DNA from: Sphagnum compactum
Lineage: Eukaryota > Bryophyta > Sphagnopsida > Sphagnales
Reading direction: 5' to 3'
NCBI GenBank assembly: GCA_965153455.1
Contig: OZ234493.1
Span: 15,614,213-15,678,212 of the forward strand
DNA: 64,000 nucleotides
The notes beneath the pieces were generated by a model. That model saw nothing but the letters and a program-made list of their open reading frames with translations. It was not told where the DNA came from and did no database searches. This document shows positions 37,205 to 48,200 of this stretch, one piece after another; within the stretch, counting starts at the first letter, position 1, and each line of letters begins with the position of its first letter. The translations under genes were made by a program, and so were the position numbers.

Positions 37205-40200
37205 TCAAAGAAACTCCTGTATATCATACCCTTGAACCTGCATGAGAGAACCACTATCAGTTGGTAGTCCAAGCTTTTACATCAACAGGTGCAGTAAATA
37301 GAAGCTATGCATAGCAGACTCACAAAAGATTGCCAAAAATATATATCAACAGAAACAGATCCAATTCCATAGCTTACCCTTAACAATGTCAACAAAACAA
37401 TAACCCCTGAATTCCATGTGGCATGTATAAGGATTGGGGTTATCAAAGTGCGGGTCTGTGCATATGCTAGCCCCAAAATCACCCCTGCAATTCGCACCAC
37501 TACAGCATGTCAGGAGTTTGATCAGATCTAGCATTTGATACAAGACACAAGCATTGGCAGCAGAGGTTCAAACTAGACTACGTCTGTCCTGCAAGTACTT
37601 CTTGCACATCTAAGCAATCCTGACAGGAGTGAAGAGACATCTTTGGAAAAACTATCAGTACCAAGAGCCACAAGTTGGGGGAATTCTCCTGGTGTTAGGT
37701 GGGCCCCAGCAAATGCACATGCACTGATCACCACTGCCACAGGTGTTGGAACCCTGTCACCCAATCCCCATTACTTGAATTGTTGCATCTTAGTGATAGC
37801 ACTAGAAGCATTGTGGGTCTGACATTAATCACACGATGGCTTGAAGGTGGACAAATGAGAGAAGTAGAACAGTACCATTTAGTGAGAGAGGTCATCAGGA
37901 AGCCACGGAACACAGATTCTTCAAGGATTGGGGCCAGGATACCAGTGACAGCTATTAATGCTGCAGTACTGTCCAACACCATCAAGCCACACAACAGAAT
38001 TAACAAATCTGATTTTCACAACAGGCCCAGTTTACTCATGTCATGCAATGTGAATAGTGGATAACACAATAAGGTCACTAGAATGGAGCGAAGACTGTTT
38101 GAGCAACCTGGCAGGTGATGCTCCAATGATAGGCAGCAGCTGGAGCAAGGCATCTGCCTCCTGCAGTGATCATAACAAGGCACAAGCTTACTGTTTGTGG
38201 CTTGAGCTCTTAAAGAACAAGCTGTTTTCCTACTACAAAACACAAACCAGAAAGGTCTAGGTCAAAGAACATTGTTAGTAACTCCCATAGCCACCGAAGA
38301 AACTTGAACAGCAGCCACCTTAAGGACCACATCATATCTACCACATCACTGTGAAATCAGAGCCCTTGAAGATGAGAGAGAATCAATCAATTGAAAACAA
38401 AAGCAGCCTTCAAGAGAGCCCTAGGAAACACACCTCTCGTGGTGGTGGTTGACCAGTTACTGTAACTGCAAGAGTACTAACTGCTACTACAGCTGCTGCT
38501 GCACCTATGACACCAATGCCTCCATAGAGTAGCCATCCTCTATGGAGATCTAATGGTGAGCTCCAGTCTGTTCTCAACAACAAAAGAAGTCGTCAACCAA
38601 CAAGGCAAGGAAGTAGCACATTTTGTATGTTTCATAACCTACTGGGAATTGTGCTCATCCCTTGACAAGTCTGTAATTGTCTAGAGCACAAGGTAGGGAT
38701 GATGGAGGCTCTGACAGTCCCACTATGAGATCTAGAGGGAATGAAAAAAGCACAAAATCTGGACACTTGCATGGGCATCCAAGAAAGTAAAAGTTCACAC
38801 ACCATATGAAAATAGTTGAGGAGGGTAAGGTTGGTGTGGGGCCAGCACCACATTCAGTGCACTGAGTCCTGCAATAGTTTGTGCACTGAAAAACAATCAC
38901 TAATCCATCAGCACATCATGCCCCTCTCCCTTTCACACAGGAGATGGTTTAGTCGACAGATACACATATTCTTGTGCCTATCACTCATGAAACTGATGCA
39001 TTAAACAAAATCAGGACATGTGGAAGTGAAAAACCCATGCTTTCCGATTCATGAAACATGGTTGAGAAAAAAATGCAAACAAAAGGAGGGTGGAATAGAC
39101 TTACAGCTGATGAACAAAGATGAAGAGAGCTTGCTCATCCAGGTCCATAACCTGTCGTCTGCTTATCCCAAGGTATGCTGCAATGGCTGATACTGCTATT
39201 CCTGTTGTCAGAAAGCTGTCCTTGCATCATCCAAACTCCCATCAAACAGTTATGTACAAAAACCTGACACCACATCTTACTGCCAATGAATTCCCTCATT
39301 TCTTTTGTTCACCTGAGCAACCATCAGTCTCAAGATGAGACCACTTTAGCCAATTCCATTCTGAATGCTATGCTACATGCAGGTAGATCTACAAAGGGCA
39401 AATTGAGGACAAAGATGTGGAATAAAAGCACAGCACACTTTGGACACAGATGAGGAATACCTGAACAACCAAATCGCCATTCCGACTGCCGTCACTTTGC
39501 CATCCCATGGCACATTCCATCTCTCCAAAATTGGCCAAGAGGTTCCTGGCTCCTGCAAAAAGAAATTGCATGAGCCCCCAGCCACCAATTTCCCCTTACG
39601 ATTTTCATATGCCCTAATTGATTGCATGCATCACTCTTTTTCTCACTCTTTCATTGTGAGGCTCCTCTGTGCTGCAAGAGGGTTGCCATTGGGCACTGCC
39701 ATTATTGCAAATTAGGAGACCGTGACTGTATAGCAAAACTTGACTCCAGCTCCTCCACAAAAGAAGGAAGATTTCAACCACCGTGGCAGTGAAGAATTGG
39801 CGACTGCAAAGAAGAAGTTTTTCTACTGCAACTTTTGAGGTAAGTAAGCAAGAGGGAACAAGAGTTCACCGGTGTGGGAGGACCGCCGCCGTCGTTCACG
39901 ACTTGGATAAGCTCGTCATCGTCTTCGGCGATGGCTTTATTGCGTGCAAAGAAGCAGCGACTGCTGCTCTTCTTTCTCAGTAATGAGCAGGGTAACAAAG
40001 CTTGTTGTTGCTCAGGGATAGAACGAGGACCACTACCAAGCCGCAGAACTCGGAATAGCGGCCGAGCTTCAGCTATGGAGGCTGCTGCTGCTGTTATTAT
40101 GTTGCAGCGTCGTCGAGATCCCAGTGTTGTTGTACCAATCTGGTGCAGCAGCAGCGGCGGTGTTGTTGCAGCCAGCTTGCTGCCGGCTGCTGCTGTAAGA

Positions 40201-40421
40201 GATGCCATAGTCATCCCTCCTCGCCCGACATCAAACCTCCAAAAAGTCTCAGTACAAAAGAAGTTGTTATTGTTGTTGCCGATACTCACAGCAATCCCCG
40301 GCCTCGTGACAAAGGGCTTCAGCAAAACTGCTGAGGAGGATGAAGATGGCGATTCATGTACGACAGAAGAAACTGTACAAGCGACGCCGCAGAGCCCTTG
40401 CATTGCTGACGCCACAACCAT
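37205..40421 (-). CDS. CPBP (CAAX-protease/bacteriocin-processing) family intramembrane metalloprotease, plastid-type, SCO4-like
   Basis: Ten exons join in phase: 40421-39870, 39552-39461, 39215-39105, 38885-38803, 38567-38434, 38160-38108, 37968-37876, 37753-37662, 37484-37378, 37237-37205 (449 aa). The long Ser/Ala/Arg-rich, acid-poor N-terminus (about 1-150) fits a chloroplast transit peptide. Membrane segments follow (VTAVGMAIWLFSFLTTGIAV, GGIGVIGAAAAVVAVSTLAV). All CPBP active-site motifs are present: EESVFRGF (EExxxR, about 358-365), FAGAH (FxxxH, His about 391) and HATWN (HxxxN, about 424-428). Block order and the C-terminus VQGYDIQEFL resemble, from memory, Arabidopsis SCO4 (At5g60750), which is needed for chloroplast development in cotyledons. 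Start: ATG 40421 (MVVASAMQG) is the first in-frame ATG; 40403 is an alternative. Family assignment is firm, the SCO4 orthology likely. Confidence 0.88.
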
Positions 40422-41880
40422 CCTCTCCTCCTCCTCTTTCTCTCCTCTTCCTCCTCCCACAAGAAACTCCAAAAAACAGAGCCAAAAAACACTACCTCAT
40501 CCTAAACTCCAGAACTGAAATCCTAAGATGCATGCATGCCAAGAGGAACGCGATTGCAACAACAATCTGGCGATGGAGTCAAGAGCAAAAAAGTTATTAC
40601 CGCGAACAAGAATCAAAAGCATCAGTAGAAGAGGATAATCCAACAGACAGCAACCGCAATCCGAAACCCCCTGTCTTCGCTTGTGTACCTCTGTTTGTTT
40701 GTGGTTGTGCACGGGTACGAGTGACGTTATTTGCGGGCGAACAGGAGAAAAAGCAATCTGAAGAAGGAGAAGAAGAAGAGGCAAGAACAGAACAGGGCCC
40801 ACCGTTTGCGCATCTGCCGCCAGAGGAGAGCCGAGCATCACCCGAATCTCTCTATTGCTTGGCAAGCGATTCTCCTACTCCTTGAACTCCAAACGTTTGC
40901 ATGCAACGAGCGGTGAGAGATTAATCTCTCGAAAGAAGCAATTCGGATCTGCAAAAAAGAGAGCAAGACCGTGTGAGTAACTGTGGACGGATTTGGTTGC
41001 CTTACAGCCTGGTAGTACCTTTGATTGCTTCTTCTTCTTCTTCTTCTTCTTCTTCTCGTGGCAAGAGACATCTGCAGACTGAATGCTGCGGGGCGGAGAT
41101 TCGTTCGGGTCTCTTGAGGGAGACAAGAAAAAACATGAGTTCTTGAGAGAGAGAAATTGTATACAGTATCATTGTACTTTATTGTTTTGAAGTGGAAGTC
41201 CGCAGATGGAGGAAGGATTACAACACGTAACTTGTGCAAGAAGAATCAGATCGCGCAAAAGCAAACAGCACTGAAGAAACTACACAAAAAACTCTCTAAA
41301 TTATGCATACGTACTCTTCATCTCTCTCTCTCTCTCTCATGAACAAGTCTATGCAGATCTGCAATGTGCATCTTCTTCACTTGATGGCAATAACGACAGT
41401 CTGTTTTTCTTTCCACAACTTACTTGGACCTCGGTTTTTTCTGATGATCATTTTGTCCATCGAATCGAGCAACTTTCCTGTAAATTTGTGCGAAGGAGGC
41501 TTTTGTTTATGCCTTCGAAAAGGCAGAAAAGGTGCGCGCAAAGCTTCCGCAATTGCATGACCATTGACATCATCTTTCACAGCTAATTTATTTTGCCATT
41601 CTGTCTGTGGCAAACACAATAACAATGCTCATCGATGCACTCAAATACACAAACACGTTTTCCCCGCACTATGCTAATTAATTTCGTGCTCTGGACTCAA
41701 TCCTGCAAATGAAGATCATAAAGATCTGTATTCTCATGCTGATGAAGATGATGATGATAATGCGTGTTGATCAACTCCGAGTTCCTCTCTCCGTTTGCTC
41801 TGAATTGCACAGATGAGAATGCCAAGCTTGTGAGAGATGGACATATTGCGAAGAGATATTCAAGCTTATCTACGTTAACT
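40422..41880. other. Promoter side of the CPBP gene and intergenic DNA
   Basis: This should contain the CPBP gene promoter and 5' UTR and the downstream flank of the kinase gene. A (CTT)n tract lies at 41028-41056 and a short CTCTCT run at about 41319-41338. The plus-strand ORFs at 39874-40885 are mirror images of the CPBP transit-peptide exon or low complexity. No gene recognised. Confidence 0.5.
41028..41056 (+). repeat. (CTT)n microsatellite
   Basis: About nine to ten CTT units in the upstream region of the CPBP protease gene. Confidence 0.95.
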
Positions 41881-42077
41881 CCGCCCTCGATACACGGGGC
41901 AAAAGGCACTGACAGCAATGCCTTCTGCCCTGGACCTCGGGCTCTTCAGAGCTCCGCCCTCGATTCACAGGGCGAAAGGCACTGACACCAGCAGTGCCTT
42001 CTGCCCTGGACCTCGGGCTCCTTGGACGTCCGTCCTTGATTCACAGGGCGAAAGGCACTGACACCAGCAGTGCCTTC
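41881..42077 (+). repeat. 73-76-bp tandem repeat with internal hairpin, three copies
   Basis: Copies begin with CCG(C/T)CCT(C/T)GATTCACAGGG at 41881, 41954 and 42030. Copies 2 and 3 contain the perfect hairpin GGCACTG..CAGTGCC (41978-41998 in copy 2), whereas copy 1 has GACAGCAATGCC instead. It is GC-rich and lies about 190 bp beyond the kinase stop codon, probably in or near its 3' UTR. Confidence 0.92.
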
Positions 42078-42266
42078 CCCTTCATAACATCCAAGGACAT
42101 TGATTGCTGACATTACCTTATGTGAATCTGTTTGCTCTCTTATGTCAAGGAAGTTCAAGTCTTTCAGCTTTCTTGAGTGAAAGTGCTGCAGAATAATATT
42201 GCACTTGTGAGAAATTTCAGAAAAAAGAGTTTGTCCAAACAGAAAGATGCATGCATGATGCGAAAG

Positions 42267-45200
42267 CTAGAAAATGTCATCCCAATCGGTTTTGTTGCCA
42301 GCGGTGTTAGCTGCAAGATCATGAGGATCGCCTGAGTCCACAATAACACAGAGCTGCCTGTAGTCACTCACTTTGGGAGGGACCATCTGCAAGAATAAAC
42401 AAATGGCACATGTTTTCCCATGTCAATTTCTTTCTTGTGGATTATACAGAGTGTGTGATCTGTTTCTGGAGAGGAACAACTGATGCGTTCATCAGGAACT
42501 CTGGATCATCTCACACAAGAGCTGAAGATGAAGAAGAGATTTATCCAAAGAGATGTTGCTACTTCTTGTTTGATTATACGAAGATGGTGCAAACAAGTCT
42601 AGTAATTGCAAGAGATTTAGTGCAGTATATATCTCTTACAGGTGCCTCCTCCTTTTCACGAATGAGAAGTTGGAAGTTGATGACTTTGTTGAAGAATGGG
42701 TGTTCTTTGATCTCAGCTGTACCAGACTTGCGGCATCCGAGGCGTGTCTCAGGGTTAGGATCCAGAAGTTGCTTCACAATGTCAATTGCATTGGCACTCA
42801 TGTAAGGTGGAAACCTGACATTGCCTTGAGTGATGGTACGAAACACAACCTACACCCAAAACATACAAACACCATCATGAATCCCTCTTGCATGCATTTT
42901 CAGGCTAAAGGACTTTTCGACCATACACAAGATGTAGTTGTTGCTTTCTTCTGATCTAGAGCCCTGATCTAGATCCTCAATTGTGTCATTTCTTGAACAA
43001 AGTTCTTCAAAGTTTTTCTTTACTAGGTAAGTACCTGAGGTGGATCATCACCCTTGTTGAAAGGGCTTGTATTGGTAATCATCTCAAAGATGAGGCAACC
43101 GAGCGCCCAGTAATCAACACCTTTGCCATGTCCTTGACGCTTGATGATTTCAGGAGCCATGTAATCAGGCGTGCCACACATGGAGAAGGTGCGGCGGTTA
43201 TGGATGCGCTTGGCAAACCCCATGTCAATCAGCTTTGGATATCCACTTTCACTGATCATTGTGTTCTCAGGCTTGAGATCACGATACACTATTCCTTTGC
43301 TATGCATGTATTCTAGTCTGCAACAACCCACAGCACCCACTAAGCTTTTCTTTGTCAACAGCTGCTGCTGCGTAGCTTTACATTAGAAAGAACTGTTGCA
43401 TGTCTTGCAGGGAGTATGTACAACGAAGGTGGTGTATAGGAATGGACAATCACAGAGCAGTAAAGCTTAAACAGATCTCAGGTGCTTTGTAGCTAGAGAG
43501 AATCAACAGATCCAAAAGGGGGGACATACGCAAGAAGAACACTGCCTGCGTAGAATGCTGCCTCCCATTCTTGCAAGCGCCCCATTTTCTCCATGAACAA
43601 AAACAACTCCCCGCCTGTGGTCAGCTCCACCAGCAAATATACCTGAAACAATGAACAGCCCCCAAACAATCTTTTTCTTAATCAAGAAAGAGAGGAGACA
43701 TCCTTGCATTTTCCCTGCTCTCAAGATTTGAGTAATTGTGATTAGTCATCAGGATTGCAGAACAATCCAGGCGTTGGGGTTTCTCTGTCAGGTTGTTGTT
43801 GCTCTTTCATGAACTGTTCCATGGCTGTCATGTGTGATGTTCATGATATCCAGAGGCTGGTTAGGGTAAGCAACTGCTATCTTACATTTCTTGCATCCTT
43901 GAAAGTGCGGATGAGCTTGGTGATGAAGGGGTGATCCAGGTCTGACATGTGAATCTTCTCATTTCTCAAATGCTCCTCTTCTTGCATTTTTACTACCTGT
44001 TCAACAAAAGCAACATCCATCAGTCCAATCTCTCATTCAACAGATCTAGACATTGCCAGAAATCAGCCATGCTATGTACATATTCTGGGAAAGTGCACAA
44101 GGAAGCTAACATCCAATGGGAGGACAAACAAGCACAGAAGAAAAATGTGTGAAGAGGGAGGACCTTGGCTTTGCTGACACATTTCAGAGCATAGTGCTCT
44201 TTTGTGTGATGACTGTACACGAGTTTCACTTTCCCAAACAAACCTGCAGCAAGAGATCCAGCAGTAAAATATCACATTATAAGTGAGTGTATGGGGGTGC
44301 CTGCCAGCTAGGGGTGAAAGAAGATGGAGTTTTTTTGCATATCAACTGAAAATTACATCCAATTTTGGTGGCATGACCCCCCATAAGAATGAACAACAAA
44401 TTGAAAGCAGGGTTTCTAGGGTGATGCAGGAGAAACAATAACCAGCTCCAAGAACTCCAATTTCCTCAAGTTCCTCAAAAGTGATATTCTTCACAATCCC
44501 ACGCTTCTCATCCTCACGCCGCCGTGTCTCATTCAACTCCTTCAGAAGTCCAAGATTTGCCTCCAGCACTTCCCTATCCAGATAGTACAATTCAGCACCT
44601 GGCAGCAGGCCGAGCAGTCCAATTTCAATTGTCAGTCATTGTCAATCTTATGAAGACTACCTTTAGTTCTTGAAAGACTCCCAAGATTCTTGTGTTTCTT
44701 CAAACCACAAAACCCTGAACTTGCTGTAATAAGAATTCTGTACAATATTGTGAAACTGGACCATGAAGTTTGCAATCTGTTCTAACAAGAAACACATGAT
44801 GCGGAGATCCAACAGATTTCTTGGTTGCACCGAAAATGGAGGAAGGGAGAGAGGCCCACGTTGTCCTGCAACCATGGTGGATAGACATGGCTCATTGCTC
44901 ATGAGAGCATCTTCTCCAAAGTAAGATCCTTTGACAAGCACAATCTGGTCGGCCTTTTTGTCATGTGGAGTCATGATGACTGTCCCTCGATGCACAACAT
45001 AGAGACGATCGGTGAGTTCTCCAGCCTTATAGATTGTCTCCCCAGCTTTCATTCTGTGGACACCCATTGAATGTGACAGCATGCTGATCTCTGGGCTCGT
45101 GAGATACTCTAAACACACAAGCTTTCTGCAAAGTTACACACAATCCAAATAGATATTCTTCAGGGGATTTATTAGCCTGGAGACTGTACACCATTTTTCC

Positions 45201-48200
45201 TCACAATCTCTCAACCTCTTGCGGGTGTGCCAGGATCATCCAGAGCCCATGTGCAAACCACAAGCCACAACATTATTATATGACTGATCAAATTGAGAGT
45301 GAAATACATTGGGGCAGAGCTAATAGCACCACCTGAGGACCTTGAGGTTCACTACACGTGAGAGGAGCTCTTGAATGGGCCCCAAGATCAATGTCACTTC
45401 TGCCAATGACACTGACAACACTACAACTCCTGCTTTGGATTCAGCCACTGTTGTTGCTTGACATGGAGTCCCATGGCTATTCTCGTCCTTCACAGTGCCA
45501 AGCAAACATTCATCACCAAACACACCATATGTGGTCACAGTGAAAGGACCAGTGCTGCAAACAGTAAGTTAAACATTACTGTTAGACAGCAACTGATGCC
45601 TTAAAGCTGGGCAAAAAGATTCTGTTTGGCTGAAAAGCTAGCTTGGGATGAAAGAGGAAAGACAATGAAGAAGAAGGACCCAACCCTTCCCTGCCTTCCT
45701 TGGCAAGCAAACTGCTTTGTTTGATCCATTACTAGTCTTCCTCAGAATTCCTCAGTGTTGGAGATGCAGTTGGAAAACCTTGACATGAGAATCTAAAGCT
45801 ACAGAGAACTCACATTGAAGTTTGGCTGATGTTTGACCTTGTCTTATCTGTTGGCTGTTGCTGCACAGCCTTGCCAGATGCACTAGCTCTTGTTTGAGAT
45901 TCTGATGTTCGAGTCAGTGTCGACTTGGTGGATGCTGCTGAAGGAGCTGGCACTGAGGCAGGAGCAGCCACTGCTGACTTAACCTCACGTGTAGGTTTCA
46001 TATCCTCCTGTGTACTGCTGCCACTGCCTAGCTTATTTGATTTCAAATGTGATTGTTGTCTGCCACCACCGCTGCCTTTTTCGCTTCCAGATGTGATGAT
46101 GCTACTACCTGAGCTGCCCTTGAGAATTGAATTGTGTTTGTTTCCTGCACTACTACTTGAAGAAGTAGTAGAACCTCCATCCCTCTCCCTACTACTTGTC
46201 TCACTCTTGTCCAGCTTCTCGTCACTTGAAGGTAGCTTGTACAAGCTCACAGTACCTCTTTGGACCACAAAGATACGGGCAGCTGATCCATTCATGTCAC
46301 CAATCCTGGTGATTTCTTTCCCTGTGAATTAAGGACAGATGGGCACTTTAGAAGAAGGGCCATGTTTGTGTGTGCAAATCAAGAGTCTGGAATGAGAGTG
46401 GAAAATGGAGCTGGAAAATTGGAAGTCAGTGTTGAGTCATGACATACCTTTTGCATAGACAGTCTGGGAGAAAGTTTCTGCCAGCTGAGAGAGTTGAGTA
46501 GGACTGAGCTCTAGAAATGCATGTATGCGTTGTAGAGCACAAGTGATGAGCTGATTTTGCAATCCTTTTCGAATCGCTGTGAGCATATCCTTGGTGAAGA
46601 GCTCTCGATTGACAGTAATGATGGTAGTCTGCAATGAAATTACATAGAAAAAAAGACACCCACCACTCTTCAGAAGAAAATAATGATATCAATAGTTTTG
46701 ATGGTTGGTTCTAAAGATCCTCAGGAACTACATACATACCTACCAACCTACCTACAAGCCACCACCTGGACAAAGCAATGTCCCAACCTACCTCATCTGA
46801 TGCTGCATTGTAATTGTAAGGGATTGTTGACTCTTCATTCAAGAGCAATGCTTCACTGAGAACTTCCAAGCGGCTCAACATGGTCAGTGTCTCGCCACCA
46901 CCTTCAGCCCCTCCTCTCCATACCACAATTTGGTTGCCCACTGTTTTGCCCCAACTCACCCGTACCTGCCCCTCTTGCACTATACAAACCTAACATGCCA
47001 AATCCAGCCACAGCATAAATGAGAACTATATAAACCCCTGCCACAACAGCATCCATTCTGTCACCTAATCTCTTCTGTGGACTGTATGTTGTTCTTGGTC
47101 TAAAGAGTGGCTTGGGAAAAAGTTGCAAAAGAGATGATCAAGAAGAGATTGATTCAGAAAGAGATAAATCTGGAAATTCAGAAGCAGCAAGAAATGGGTC
47201 CACTTATATGAGGACATGCCTCCCAACAGGGTTCATTGAGAGAGTTTCTGATCAAAGCTAGAGCATTATATTATTCCAGAGGTTTGTGCATTGAAATATA
47301 ATCAGACTTGCACAAGAGTCTCTCACATGCTCTTTTCCATCATGATCATCTTTAGTTTCTTTGACGTATATACCCTGTCAAGGCTTGACCCAGCTGTCAA
47401 AATTGGATCCCCACGTCGGTAGCTCATGATGCTACAATTGTTGCCCAACATCACAATCTCCTTGGTTGATAACTTCTTCAAAGCAGGTGCTTCCCTCAAC
47501 ACCTGTGTGGCAACAAAACATGATGATTATGATGATGATGAGGGCTTCATGAGGATGAGAGGCTAATAATTCCCAAAAGCTTCAACCTCAATTTTACAGT
47601 CAGTACTCGATCCCTTGTCTCTGTTTTTCTCTCTCTCATCTCTTGGGCATATCTCTCGCACATGCTTGCTTGCATCAAGGAGAGAAGGAGTTGAAGAAAA
47701 AAAGAAAGGTAATCTTGAAGCAGCGGGTATCATCATCATGCCAGCTACAATTGAGACCTGAGCAACTATGAATGTGTGTAGTGTTTTTCAGCTGTACAGA
47801 AAAGTAACCTGGGCATTTGAAGATTCAGAGAGATGTCGACCTAAGATAGATTTGAAGGTGATGCGATTGACAGTCCACAAGAGGGCATGTGAAATGGCCT
47901 TCACTGTGGCATTACGTGTGGTGTCATACATCATTGCTAAATCCCCAAAGCTCTCTCCAGCTCCTCTGGTTCTTAACAACAAAAAGGGCTCATTTCCCTA
48001 CAAATGTTTGACATACACAACTGATCAAGCCCTTTCAAAGAAGCAGCCCCCAAAGCTTGCTTGCATGAGAGAGACAGACTCCAGAAGTGCAAGAACAAAA
48101 CCTTTGAGATCATTGGAAATTGAAAACTGCAAGACCAATTACTGTTTTGCAAGAAAGCAGTCGAATCAGCAGTGGAAATGGAGCTGCAACCTTACCTTCT

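Noticed and set aside
39874-40885. Long plus-strand ORFs (214 and 181 codons)
   Set aside because: They mirror the Ser/Ala-rich transit-peptide exon of the CPBP gene or are low complexity; no domain and no splice support.
41881-42077. CRISPR-like array
   Set aside because: Three adjacent copies without unique spacers in a plant nuclear context; an ordinary minisatellite.
45925-46332. Plus-strand ORF opposite the kinase Ser-rich insert
   Set aside because: Complement of a low-complexity coding exon; no independent evidence.
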